From: JAUXEH01 sp965533275
Lineage (GTDB): Bacteria; Acidobacteriota; Aminicenantia; Aminicenantales; Aminicenantaceae
Length of the DNA stretch: 64,000 nt
Assembly (NCBI GenBank): GCA_965533275.1
Contig: CBESWG010000017.1
Span: 1-64,000 of the forward strand
Direction of reading: 5' to 3'
Positions 33,043 through 41,932 of the stretch are shown here, piece after piece. How positions within the stretch are numbered: the first letter of the stretch is position 1; each line of letters begins with the position of its first letter. A program made the position numbers and the translations under genes. Below the pieces are notes generated by a model. It was given only the letters and a program-made list of their open reading frames with translations, did not search any database and was not told the origin of the DNA.

Positions 33043-34148
33043 ATAAGAAAACATTGGGGAAGCTGGGAATTTTCTTTGGAGCTGTATTGATGATACTTGC
33101 CTGTCAGCCCGCTGAACAGCAGGAGGACGCTGCCTCCGGGCAGACGTTCGGAGCGGCCCAGGTCAAGGTTTTCAAGGTACGCACACAGAAGATATCGGAA
33201 AATCTTGTATACACGGGTGTGATAGAGGCCAAGAAAAAGATCGTCATCAATCCCGATATCGGAGGCAAGATTGCCGGAATCCATGTCGAGGAGGGCGATC
33301 GTGTCCGCAAGGGCCAGGTCTTGGCCGAACTCGACACTCGAGCCATCCGCCTCCAGTTGGAGCAGGCAGAAGCACAGCAGGCTGTGGCCGAGGCCAGCTT
33401 CAGGGACGCCCGGAACAATCTGGAGCGGTGGGAACGGCTGCGCAAGGAGAGTGCTGTATCCGAGCAGCAGTACGAACAGGTCAAGCTCGCACACGATGCC
33501 GCGCAGTCTCAACTGCAGCAGGCCGGAGCAACCGTGAATCTTGCCAAGTACAATCTGGATGTCTCCATCATGGAGGCCCCCTTCGACGGGATCGTAGCAG
33601 CGAAAAATGCCGAAGTCGGAGACGTCGTGAACCCTCTGATGGGCGGATTCGGGGCGGCCTCTGGAGTGCTTACCCTGATGGATTTTTCCACGGTGAAGAT
33701 CTCGGTGGAGGTGTCCCAGAAGGATATCGTACGCATCGCCAAGGGCCAGACAGCCTACGTGAGGGTGACCGCCTATCCCGATAAGGTCTTCGAGGGGCGC
33801 GTGAGCGTTGTCAACCTGGCGGCCGATCCCCTGAGCAAAAAATTCGGCGTCGAAGTCCAGGTGAGCAATCCCGATCTGCAGCTTAAACCCAACACCTTCG
33901 GCGATGTCGCGCTGGAGGTCAGCTCTCATGAGAACGCACTTGTCATCCCTCAGCAGGCCGTCCTGGAGGATAGCTTCGTCTATGTGGCGGAGAACGGTAA
34001 GGCCCTGAAGCGGGAGATCACGATCGGCCTGCAGGACAATGCCCTGCTGGAGGTTATCCAGGGCCTGAGTGAAGGAGAGCTGGTCGTGGTCGAGGGCAAC
34101 TACGGCCTGGACGAAGGCGCCGAGATCGAGGTCAAAGAGGTCCTCTAA
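33039..34148 (+). CDS. RND efflux periplasmic adaptor (membrane fusion protein), lipoprotein
   Basis: 369 residues. The signal peptide ends in a lipobox-like ILAC (Cys about 22), so it is anchored to the inner membrane by lipid. HlyD-type domains appear in order: a beta-barrel/lipoyl half (IVINPDIGGKIAGIHVEEGD), an alpha-hairpin coiled coil (about 100-165), the second lipoyl half (FDGIVAAKNAEVGDVV), a beta-barrel and a membrane-proximal domain (NALVIPQQAVLED). It bridges the TolC channel and the RND pump. Its stop overlaps the pump start by one base. Confidence 0.94.
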   Translation: MNKKTLGKLGIFFGAVLMILACQPAEQQEDAASGQTFGAAQVKVFKVRTQKISENLVYTGVIEAKKKIVINPDIGGKIAGIHVEEGDRVRKGQVLAELDTRAIRLQLEQAEAQQAVAEASFRDARNNLERWERLRKESAVSEQQYEQVKLAHDAAQSQLQQAGATVNLAKYNLDVSIMEAPFDGIVAAKNAEVGDVVNPLMGGFGAASGVLTLMDFSTVKISVEVSQKDIVRIAKGQTAYVRVTAYPDKVFEGRVSVVNLAADPLSKKFGVEVQVSNPDLQLKPNTFGDVALEVSSHENALVIPQQAVLEDSFVYVAENGKALKREITIGLQDNALLEVIQGLSEGELVVVEGNYGLDEGAEIEVKEVL

Positions 34149-37100
34149 TGAAGATACCCGAGTTTTCCGTCAACCGCAGGGTCACAACGGCCATGCTGGC
34201 CATGATCCTGGTGGTCCTGGGATCGCTGTCCTTTACGCGCCTGGGACTGGATTTTTTCCCCGACCTGGAGTTCCCGACCGTATCCATCATCACGACCTAT
34301 ACCGGGGTTTCTTCGGAGGACTTGGAGAATACCATCACGCGTCCCCTGGAACAGGTGGTCAATTCTGTCGGAAGGGTCAAAAAGGTCACGTCCACCACCT
34401 CGGAGGGCGTTTCCCTGATCATGGTGGAATTCGAGTGGGGGACCAACCTGGATTTTGCCGCCCAGGACATACGGGACCAGATCGGGCTGTACCGCAACTT
34501 CATCCCTGAGGAGGCATCCGACCCCCTCACGGTCAAGTTCAATATCGCGATGTGGCCCGTCGTTTTCTGGGGAGTCACATCGGACATGCCTGCCTCGGAA
34601 CTCAAGGAGCTGGTGGAAGACGAGGTCGCCATGCGTCTGGAACGGATCGAGGGAGTGGCCTCGGCCCAGGTCTTCTCCACCGATGTCCGGGAGATCCTGG
34701 TGGATGTGGACCGGGCTGCACTGGAATCGTTGATGCTGTCCCTGGACCAGATCCTCATGGCCCTGCGCCTGGAAAACCTGAACCTGCCCGCCGGGTATCT
34801 CACGGAGCGACATTCCGAGTTCCTGGTGCGAACCATGGGGGAATTCGACACCCTCGAGGACATCGAGAACACTCTGGTGGGATCCACCCAGGCAGGCGAT
34901 CCCGTCTTTCTCCGGGACGTCGCCGAGGTCAAGGACACCATGAAGGATTCCCGCTTCATAGCCCGCGTTCAGCGGGAACCCGGTGTATACCTCTTCGTGA
35001 GCAAGCGTTCCGGGGCCAACAGCGTCATCACGGCCGAGGCGGCCAAGGAGGAGCTGGAGAGGATCAAATCCACGCTCCCCCCGGATGTCAATTTCTACAT
35101 CGCCATGGACCAGTCAGACATGATCCAGCAGGTCGTGCAGCGCACAGGAAACAATGCCCTGATGGGGGGGATCCTGGCGATCTTCTTCATCTTCATCTTC
35201 CTGCGCGACTGGAGGCCTACCCTGACCATTGCCCTGGCGATCCCTCTGTCGGTCATCACCACCTTCATCGCGTTCTATGCGGCGGGATACACGCTGAACC
35301 TGCTGACCATGGGAGGGCTCGCACTCGGGATCGGGATGCTGGTGGACAACGCCGTGGTCGTGATCGAGAACATTTTCCGTCACCTGGAGGAAGGAGCCTC
35401 ACGGCTCGAAGCGGCCAAGAAGGGCGCCTCTGAAGTGGGAATGGCGATCACCGCCTCCACCCTGACCACCATCGCCGTGTTCTTCCCCATGATGTTCGCC
35501 ACCGGGATCACGGGCAAACTCACGCGCGGCCTGGCGCTGGCCATCGCCTTCTCCCTCCTGGCTTCGCTGTTCGTGGCCCTGACCATCATCCCCATGACGG
35601 CCTCGCTCCTGTTCAAGGAACAGAGGTATCGGTCTGACAAGGATGGGAAGACGAAACACCGGAGGTTCACGGGCCTGCGCGACCGGTACCGCAGATGGCT
35701 TCACTGGGCGCTGCAGAGGCGCGGCCGTGTGCTAGTCGGCGTCGTCCTCGTCCTGATTGCTTCCTTCTCTCTGATGCCTTTCATCGGCATGGAGTTCATG
35801 CCCGCGTCGGACCGGGACATGCTGGTCCTCAAGGTCATCATGCCGGTGGGCACGGCCATGGAGGAGACCGACCGGGTTGTCAAAGAGGTCGAGGCGCTGA
35901 TGGAGCAGCACCCGTATGTGGACATCATCACGGCCCAGGTCGGCTCCCAAGCCGAGGAAAATCCCGCGGATTCGGCCTCGGAATTTTCGACGTCGGGGCC
36001 CCATGAGGGCCTGCTCTGGGTGGGACTGATCAGCCAGGACGAGAGGCCGATATCCGATCTCGACATCCTGGAGGAGATCCGCAGCAGCCTGCCCAAACTC
36101 AAGGACGTCCGGTTCGAGGCCCTGGACATGGGCCAGATGATGATGGGAGGGACCGCCGCGCCCATCGAGATCAAGATCTTTGGCAAGGAGATCCCTCTCC
36201 TCAAGCAGATCGCCGACGATATTGTGGCGAACATCCGGGATGTCGAAGGGCTGCGGGATGTGGCGCACACGTTCTCCGAGGGAAAGCCCGAGTACCAGAT
36301 CCGCATCGACCGGGGCCGGGCCTCCCGCCTGGGGCTGACCGTAGGCCAGATCGGGAACGCCGTAAAGACCGCATCCCTGGGCCAGGTCGCGACCCGCTAT
36401 CGGGAGGGTGACGAAGAGACCGATGTCCGTGTGCGATTTAAAGAGCAGTTCCGCAGCGACCTGGAGGGGATCCGCAACATCCCCATCATGACGCCGATGG
36501 GCGTCATGGTCCGTCTGGATCAGGTGGCGACCATCGCCCAGGCGGAGGGACCGATCCGGATCACACGCGAGGATCAGGCCCGGATCGTCACGGTCGGCGC
36601 CAACATCGCCGAGAGGGACCTGAACAGCATCATGCTGGACGTGATCGACCGGACCTCCGACATTCAGCGGAACCTGCCCAGTGGATACTTCCTCGAATTC
36701 GGCGGACAGTTCCAGGAGATGCAGAGCGCGTTCCTGATCATGATCGGGGTTTTCGCCCTGGCGATCCTCCTGGTCTATATGATCATGGCCTCCCAGTTCG
36801 AATCCTTCAAATATCCCCTGGTCATCATGTTTACGGTCCCTCTCTCCCTGATCGGCGTGGTCCTGGGGCTTTTGATCGCCAACATGACGGTAAGCCTGGT
36901 CTCCCTGATAGGATTTGTCATGCTGGCCGGGATCGCAGTTAACAACGGGATCGTGATGGTGGACTACATCAACCAGCTCAAGGAGAGGGGAGTGGAGAAG
37001 AAGGAGGCCATCCTGCAGGCCTGTTCGGTCCGGCTGCGGCCGGTCCTGATCACGGCCCTGACCACGATCATGGGAATGGTCCCCATGGCGATCAGCACCT

Positions 37101-37246
37101 CTGCCGGCTCGGAGATGCGGGCCCCCATGGCCGTCACCGTCATAGGCGGCCTGGCGGCCACCACCATCCTGACGCTGTTCGTTGTCCCGATCATCTACAG
37201 CCTGTTCGACCGGGTTTCCTTCAACCCAAAGAAGGAGAAGGCCTAG
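34148..37246 (+). CDS. RND family efflux transporter permease (AcrB/HAE1-like)
   Basis: 1032 residues, full length. Two repeats each have six membrane helices and a large periplasmic loop. Landmarks: the N-terminus FSVNRRVTTAMLAMILVVLG, GLALGIGMLVDNAVVVIEN in helix 4 with the proton-relay Asp, and TALTTIMGMVPMAIS in the last helices. The helix-4 motif has one Asp-Asn where AcrB has Asp-Asp, common outside Proteobacteria. It exports hydrophobic compounds using proton influx, and completes the TetR-TolC-MFP-RND operon. Its stop overlaps the convergent eRF1-like gene by four bases. Confidence 0.95.
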   Translation: MKIPEFSVNRRVTTAMLAMILVVLGSLSFTRLGLDFFPDLEFPTVSIITTYTGVSSEDLENTITRPLEQVVNSVGRVKKVTSTTSEGVSLIMVEFEWGTNLDFAAQDIRDQIGLYRNFIPEEASDPLTVKFNIAMWPVVFWGVTSDMPASELKELVEDEVAMRLERIEGVASAQVFSTDVREILVDVDRAALESLMLSLDQILMALRLENLNLPAGYLTERHSEFLVRTMGEFDTLEDIENTLVGSTQAGDPVFLRDVAEVKDTMKDSRFIARVQREPGVYLFVSKRSGANSVITAEAAKEELERIKSTLPPDVNFYIAMDQSDMIQQVVQRTGNNALMGGILAIFFIFIFLRDWRPTLTIALAIPLSVITTFIAFYAAGYTLNLLTMGGLALGIGMLVDNAVVVIENIFRHLEEGASRLEAAKKGASEVGMAITASTLTTIAVFFPMMFATGITGKLTRGLALAIAFSLLASLFVALTIIPMTASLLFKEQRYRSDKDGKTKHRRFTGLRDRYRRWLHWALQRRGRVLVGVVLVLIASFSLMPFIGMEFMPASDRDMLVLKVIMPVGTAMEETDRVVKEVEALMEQHPYVDIITAQVGSQAEENPADSASEFSTSGPHEGLLWVGLISQDERPISDLDILEEIRSSLPKLKDVRFEALDMGQMMMGGTAAPIEIKIFGKEIPLLKQIADDIVANIRDVEGLRDVAHTFSEGKPEYQIRIDRGRASRLGLTVGQIGNAVKTASLGQVATRYREGDEETDVRVRFKEQFRSDLEGIRNIPIMTPMGVMVRLDQVATIAQAEGPIRITREDQARIVTVGANIAERDLNSIMLDVIDRTSDIQRNLPSGYFLEFGGQFQEMQSAFLIMIGVFALAILLVYMIMASQFESFKYPLVIMFTVPLSLIGVVLGLLIANMTVSLVSLIGFVMLAGIAVNNGIVMVDYINQLKERGVEKKEAILQACSVRLRPVLITALTTIMGMVPMAISTSAGSEMRAPMAVTVIGGLAATTILTLFVVPIIYSLFDRVSFNPKKEKA

Positions 37247-38388
37247 GCCTTGAAGCGCAGCAGGGCACCGATGTGCCCATAGCCGTCCAGCTGGGAGGGA
37301 GGATTGATGTGTTTGACCTCGCAGCTCGTGTTGAGAGCCGTTGCCACGGCCTCTTCGACAAGATCTACCAGGGGGTTGGTCTCGATCTGACAGGAGGGGC
37401 AGACCGCCTCGTCCTCGAAGAGGAACCTGCAGCGCGGGCAGCTGCGGCCTGGAGTTGAGTAGCTGCGCGATACCAGGAGGGTCTGTACCTCGCCTCGGTT
37501 GAGTTTCCGCAGCGTATATCCCAGTCCGCACACCGCCAGGCCATCCCTCTCGACCTCGGTCACGAATCTCTGCACGAACTCGTCCTTTTCCCTTCTTTTG
37601 AGAAGATCTTTGGCGGCTAGAGCCGCCTCCAATATCCGGGAGGACGAGTCCCCGGGCTTGGCCTTGACCCGTTTCTTGAGTTTTTTCTGGACGTAGGGGT
37701 GCAGCAGGGGCTCCACTTCAAGATAGTGTTCGTCGTTGCAGCCCAGGAAAAGCCAGTCAAAGGTGTCGTCCTTCATGATGCGGAAGGTGATTTTTGCGAT
37801 CTGTTTCAGGAAGTCGTGCACACGGGAGGCGCGGTGACGCTCGATGCGGTTGGAGCTGTAGCCCTCCAAGCCGCCCTCTCGAACTTTGCCGGGCACGTCC
37901 CCCGTATAACTCTCCAGGAGCGAGATCTCTCCCATGAAGATCTCGTACCACCTCGCCTCTTTTCCATCGAACGTGAGCAAGCAGGTCCGGTGGTACTCGC
38001 TGAGGATGGCTGACAGGGGGCGCAAATAGGGATTGCGGTCAAAGATCAGCAGGTTGCGTGGTGACTTCACAAGGTTGAATTCCTGCCAATAACCGCCTCC
38101 ACTGCAGGAGAAAAGCCCCAGCCCCACAAAAGGGTAGGAGGGCAGCGTACGGGAGCAGAAGGACTTGATCTCATCGAGATCCCGATTGAGGGATTCCTTC
38201 TTGCTCTTGGGGAGGGACAGCTGGTCCAGCCTCAACCTGCCGGCATTGATCAGGTTCTTGAGGGATAGCTGGATCTCTTTTTTGGACATCCGGTTCTTGC
38301 TTGTATCCAGGAAGAACGAAGTTGTGAGAAACTCTTTGTTTTGAAATCCCGCCAGTGTCTCCAATTGGTCCCGTCCCAAAAGTTTCAT
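37243..38388 (-). CDS. Bacterial eRF1/Vms1-like protein (baeRF family) with C-terminal zinc ribbon
   Basis: 381 residues from ATG 38388 (AGGAGG four bases upstream). Three aeRF1-like parts are visible. The N-terminal domain (about 1-130) has TTSFFLDTSKNRMSKKE. The middle domain (about 135-260) resembles the hydrolase domain of eRF1/Vms1; it contains GGLEGYSSNRIERHRASR, with GGL where a GGQ would be catalytic. The C-terminal domain ends YGHIGALLRF, like eRF1 domain 3, and holds a zinc ribbon, CPRC-x11-CPSC (about 316-333). Bacterial members are proposed to act in ribosome rescue or peptidyl-tRNA hydrolysis; this copy may be non-hydrolytic. It is convergent with the RND operon and transcribed alone. 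Confidence 0.75.
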   Translation of the reverse strand: MKLLGRDQLETLAGFQNKEFLTTSFFLDTSKNRMSKKEIQLSLKNLINAGRLRLDQLSLPKSKKESLNRDLDEIKSFCSRTLPSYPFVGLGLFSCSGGGYWQEFNLVKSPRNLLIFDRNPYLRPLSAILSEYHRTCLLTFDGKEARWYEIFMGEISLLESYTGDVPGKVREGGLEGYSSNRIERHRASRVHDFLKQIAKITFRIMKDDTFDWLFLGCNDEHYLEVEPLLHPYVQKKLKKRVKAKPGDSSSRILEAALAAKDLLKRREKDEFVQRFVTEVERDGLAVCGLGYTLRKLNRGEVQTLLVSRSYSTPGRSCPRCRFLFEDEAVCPSCQIETNPLVDLVEEAVATALNTSCEVKHINPPSQLDGYGHIGALLRFKA

Positions 38389-38601
38389 ATGTCCTCCTTG
38401 TTTAGATCGAAACATGCGCACAGCTGTAGAGTCAAACTCATGCATGTGGGTAGGGGTGAAATAAAATAGGGAAGAATCCTGTCACTTGACTCTATTAAAA
38501 TACGTCGATCTCAGCATTTGTCAAGGCCATCCAGTCCTCCCCCATATGTGTTCCCACCCTCCCACAGAGCTGTGAGCCCACAGTCTAACAGTCCACGGCG
38601 G

Positions 38602-38630
38602 TTGACTCGGATAGTGGTTGCGCATATAAT
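38602..38630 (+). promoter_or_regulatory. Consensus promoter of the tRNA-Leu gene
   Basis: TTGACT (38602-38607), a 17-base spacer and TATAAT (38625-38630). The predicted start near 38637 leaves a 24-base 5' leader for RNase P. Confidence 0.92.
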
Positions 38631-38660
38631 ATCGGTTCAGAATCGAACGCCAATTCCGGT

Positions 38661-38748
38661 GCGGAAGTGGCGGAACTGGTAGACGCGTAAGCCTCAGGAG
38701 TTTATGGCCCAAAAGGCCGTGGGGGTTCGACTCCCCCCTTCCGCACCA
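38661..38748 (+). tRNA. tRNA-Leu (anticodon CAG), CCA encoded
   Basis: The acceptor stem GCGGAAG (38661-38667) pairs with CTTCCGC (38738-38744); A38745 is the discriminator and CCA follows. The anticodon stem TAAGC/GTTTA closes loop CTCAGGA, giving CAG, which reads CUG. The long variable arm (GGCC-CAAAA-GGCC) marks a class II tRNA, and the T-arm reads GGGGG-TTCGACT-CCCCC. Confidence 0.97.
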
Positions 38749-38775
38749 TCCTTCCAACCTCCCCCGCCTACTCAG

Positions 38776-38805
38776 CCTGATCTGTCCTCAAGGACGGCAG
38801 GTTTT
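38776..38805 (+). terminator. Weak terminator-like hairpin after tRNA-Leu
   Basis: CCTG and GTCC arms pair with GGAC and CAGG across a small internal loop and a TCAA tetraloop, followed by TTTT. The T-run is short, so termination would be partial. Confidence 0.35.
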
Positions 38806-38831
38806 GTGGCCGGATGGGGGCATGTTATAAT
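38804..38831 (+). promoter_or_regulatory. Promoter of the GWxTD pair with extended -10
   Basis: TGT-TATAAT (TATAAT 38826-38831, TG at 38823-38824) with a poor -35 (TTGTGG, 38804-38809, 16-base spacer). The predicted start is near 38838. The 66-base leader includes a small CCGCC/GGCGG hairpin. Confidence 0.6.
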
Positions 38832-38903
38832 GATCTAGACGCCATCCGCCGGAGAGGCGGCTGCGGCGCCGGGCCCGTTTGAACAGACTCAGGGAGTCAT
38901 CGA

Positions 38904-40964
38904 GTGATATACAAGGCATTTGCGATCATTCTGGCCATAGTATTCGTCGGCATGTCACATGTGGATGCCACCCCTGGGGGCCAGCTGGCGGATCGGTACC
39001 GCAGTTGGATCGAGGAGGAGGTGGTTTACATCATCTCTCCCGCGGAAAGGGAGGTCTTCCTTCAGCTCAAAACGGATCGGGAGCGTGAGCTCTTCATCCA
39101 GGCCTTCTGGGATCATCGCGATCCCACGCCAGGGGACCGTGACAACGAGGCACGGCGGGAACACTATAGCCGCATCGCGTATGTCGAGCAGTACTTCGGC
39201 CGGGATTCCCCCCAGCGGGGGTGGAAAACGGATCAGGGTCGGATGTACATCATGCTGGGAGAGCCCAATGACATCCAGCGCTTCGAAGGCATGGCCCAGG
39301 TCCATCCCACGGAGCTTTGGTTCTACCAGGGATTGACTGACCGGGGGCTGCCACCCGCGTTCTATCTGGTCTTCTATCAGGATCGAGGCATCGGGGAGTA
39401 CCGACTGTACTCGCCCCTGGCTGACGGGCCGCAGGCGCTGCTGACATCCTATGCGGGAGATCCCCTGGACTACCTGGCGGCCTATGATCAGCTTCGGGAG
39501 CATGCCCCCGAGCTCTCGGGTGCGTCCCTGAGCCTGCTTCCCGGCGAGGGCGCGCTCCAGCAGGGGCGGCCCTCCCTGTCCTCGGACCTGCTGGTCAACC
39601 GGATCGAATCCACTCCGCAGCGCGAGGTGGAGGACCGCTACGCACGAAAATTCCTCGAATACAAAGACATTGTTGAGGTGGAATATTCCACGAACTATAT
39701 TGAGAGCGAGTCTCTGGTGAAGCTCTGGGAAGACGCATCCGGCCTCCAGTTCGTTCACTATGCGATCGAGCCGGAGCGCCTCTCGGTTCACGCTCAGGGA
39801 GACCGTTACAGCACTGTGCTGACATTGAACGGGACGGTCACCGATGAGGACGAAAACGTGATCCATCAGTTCGAGAAGACCATCCCCCTCCAATTTGATG
39901 GAGAACAGATCAAAAGCATCCGTTCACGTCCCGTGAGCATCCGGGACATGCTTCCGCTCATTCCCGGCCAGTTCCGCCTGTCGGTGCTGGTCAAGAATGA
40001 GGCCTCCAAAGAATTTGCTACACTGGAAAGCCGCCTCTCGATCCCTGATGAGGGCAGCGCGCTGAGGCTAACCTCCCCACTCCTGGGCTACCGCATGCGC
40101 GAGAACCGTCCGCCTCAGGGGCAGCTGCGGCCGTTTCAATCGGGACGCTTCCAGGTCTATTTCCAGGCCAATCGACTGTTCACACAGCAAGACATGCTGG
40201 TCCTGGCATTCCAGGTCCTGGGGCTGGAGGAGGCGGATAGTACACGGAGTGAGATCCGGTATACCGTGTTCCGGGACCAGGAGCGGATCAGGGAGATCAC
40301 GCGCCGTCCGGCCGACTACCCGGACCTCCCGGACATAACGGAAGGCATCCCTCTGCAGGACCTCCCGCCGGCACACTACGAGATCCACATCCAATTCCTG
40401 GTGGACGGCCGTGAAGTCCTCCGGCGGTCCGAGGAATTCGGCATCACGCATGCCCCCAGTCTCCCCCGTCCCTGGACCTACAGCAAGCTGCTGGCGGCTG
40501 CCGGTCACCCGGTCTATGCTTTCATCATCGGTTCGCAGTATTTCCGCAGCGGCAGCCTGGCGCAGGCACGCACACACCTGGAGACGGCTTATGTCACGGA
40601 ATCCGGAGACCCTCTCTATGCACTTTCACTGGCTCGAGTCTACCTGGCCCAGGAAGAATACGACCGGGTTCCGCCTCTGCTTTCACCCCTTCTCGAACGG
40701 GAGGGAGCTGCTTCTTTCGAGGTCTTCTATGCTCTGGGGCGTGCCCTGCAGGGCATGGGAGATCTGGCACGCGCCGCCGAGGTGTATGAGCAGGCCCTGA
40801 AAAGTGTGGGCGTGAACACGATTCTCCTGAATGCCCTGGGAGAATGCCAGTACCGGAGAGGGCGAGCGCAGGCGGCCCTGGCTGCCTGGGAAAGATCTCT
40901 GGAGATCGATGCTGAACAGCCCGCCATCGCGAGGCTGGTGGAGTCCATCAAGGAGAAGCGATGA
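38904..40964 (+). CDS. GWxTD domain protein with C-terminal TPR repeats
   Basis: 686 residues with a GTG start (AGGGAG upstream). A signal peptide spans about 1-22. The GWxTD domain (about 35-200) opens EEEVVYIISPAEREVFLQL, includes FIQAFWDHRDPTPGDRDNE, and has the name motif G106-W-K-T-D110 followed by QGRMYIMLGEPNDIQRF. A beta-rich middle follows (about 225-510), then helical TPR repeats (about 540-680; RTHLETAYVTESGDPLYALSLARVYLAQ). The function of GWxTD domains is not established. A second GWxTD gene overlaps its stop (ATGA), so they probably act together in the periplasm. Confidence 0.9.
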   Translation: MIYKAFAIILAIVFVGMSHVDATPGGQLADRYRSWIEEEVVYIISPAEREVFLQLKTDRERELFIQAFWDHRDPTPGDRDNEARREHYSRIAYVEQYFGRDSPQRGWKTDQGRMYIMLGEPNDIQRFEGMAQVHPTELWFYQGLTDRGLPPAFYLVFYQDRGIGEYRLYSPLADGPQALLTSYAGDPLDYLAAYDQLREHAPELSGASLSLLPGEGALQQGRPSLSSDLLVNRIESTPQREVEDRYARKFLEYKDIVEVEYSTNYIESESLVKLWEDASGLQFVHYAIEPERLSVHAQGDRYSTVLTLNGTVTDEDENVIHQFEKTIPLQFDGEQIKSIRSRPVSIRDMLPLIPGQFRLSVLVKNEASKEFATLESRLSIPDEGSALRLTSPLLGYRMRENRPPQGQLRPFQSGRFQVYFQANRLFTQQDMLVLAFQVLGLEEADSTRSEIRYTVFRDQERIREITRRPADYPDLPDITEGIPLQDLPPAHYEIHIQFLVDGREVLRRSEEFGITHAPSLPRPWTYSKLLAAAGHPVYAFIIGSQYFRSGSLAQARTHLETAYVTESGDPLYALSLARVYLAQEEYDRVPPLLSPLLEREGAASFEVFYALGRALQGMGDLARAAEVYEQALKSVGVNTILLNALGECQYRRGRAQAALAAWERSLEIDAEQPAIARLVESIKEKR

Positions 40965-41920
40965 GGGCCGCGCGTTTCCTGTGTGGACTGAGCCTGGTTC
41001 TGATGAGCGTTGTCTCCTGCTATTACTACCGCCTGGAACAGAAGCTGGATCCAATGAATCGAGACTGGCTCCAGCGTGTGAGCTATGTCATATCGTCCAA
41101 AGAGCGGAAGGTCTTCCTGAGCCTTCCCGATGCGGAGAGGGCGGCATTCAGGGAAGAATTCTGGCTGAGCCGGGATCCCGATCCCACAACCGAAGATAAT
41201 GAGTTCAAGACGGAGTACTTCTTCCGCTTGGAGAGGGCGGACGAACTGTTCTTCGGTGAAGGGGGGGAGGGATACCTTACAGACCGGGGCCGCATCTATG
41301 TGCTCTACGGCCCCCCCACGGACCGCTCCAATACGCCGCCTGACGATACCGGGAGGTCCAGTGAGATCTGGTACTATGGGAACGTCCCTGTCGTATTTGT
41401 GGACGAATTTCCCACCGGTCGCCTCACCCTGGCCACGTTCGACCTGTCTCCGCTCCGGCATCTGAACATCAAATACATGCACGAGTTCGGCCGGACCCCC
41501 GACCAGGCGGAGCTGTTTTCACGCGATTCGGGAGGCGAACTGAGTTTCGATTGGGATGTGAGGATCGAACAGACCGCCGGCACCGATCAGGTGGAAGGAG
41601 AGGTGGAGGTCATGGTCCCCCTCCTGTACGTCTGGTTCTCGGCTGAAAGTGGGAAGATGGAGACATCCCTTGACCTGCGCCTGGAGATCAGGAATCCTGC
41701 TGATGAGCTCATCTGGGAGCATGATGAGGTCTTCCGGCTCGAATTAGAGGAGGAAGCCCTGCAGGAGGATCCGAGGATGGTATACCGGATGAAGGTCGCA
41801 GTCCTCATCGAGGAGGCCGCTCCGCTGCTGCGTCAGGGAACGAGCAGGCTCCTTGCCGTGTTGATCAACCGGACCGGTGGGGCGACGGCCCGCAAGGTTA
41901 AGGCGTTCAAGCTGGACTGA
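40961..41920 (+). CDS. GWxTD domain lipoprotein
   Basis: 319 residues, ATG overlapping the previous stop. Signal with lipobox VVSC (Cys20), hence a predicted lipoprotein. The GWxTD domain begins VSYVISSKERKVFLSL, keeps EEFWLSRDPDPTTEDNEFK, and has a variant of the name motif, G104-Y-L-T-D108, followed by RGRIYVLYGPPTDRS. The C-terminal half is beta-rich (about 170-319). It is shorter than its neighbour and lacks TPRs. One soluble and one lipid-anchored copy in tandem suggests a complex at the membrane. It ends 12 bases from the convergent TonB receptor gene. Confidence 0.9.
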   Translation: MRAARFLCGLSLVLMSVVSCYYYRLEQKLDPMNRDWLQRVSYVISSKERKVFLSLPDAERAAFREEFWLSRDPDPTTEDNEFKTEYFFRLERADELFFGEGGEGYLTDRGRIYVLYGPPTDRSNTPPDDTGRSSEIWYYGNVPVVFVDEFPTGRLTLATFDLSPLRHLNIKYMHEFGRTPDQAELFSRDSGGELSFDWDVRIEQTAGTDQVEGEVEVMVPLLYVWFSAESGKMETSLDLRLEIRNPADELIWEHDEVFRLELEEEALQEDPRMVYRMKVAVLIEEAAPLLRQGTSRLLAVLINRTGGATARKVKAFKLD

Positions 41921-41932
41921 AGTCCAGGCGAG

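Noticed and set aside
35732..37531. Long antisense frame opposite the RND pump
   Set aside because: Repetitive His/Asp/Arg-rich translation, no ribosome site, fully inside a certain gene.
38661..38748. tRNA-Leu 3' end as an integration site
   Set aside because: I searched downstream for a repeat of the tRNA 3' end and for an integrase and saw neither.
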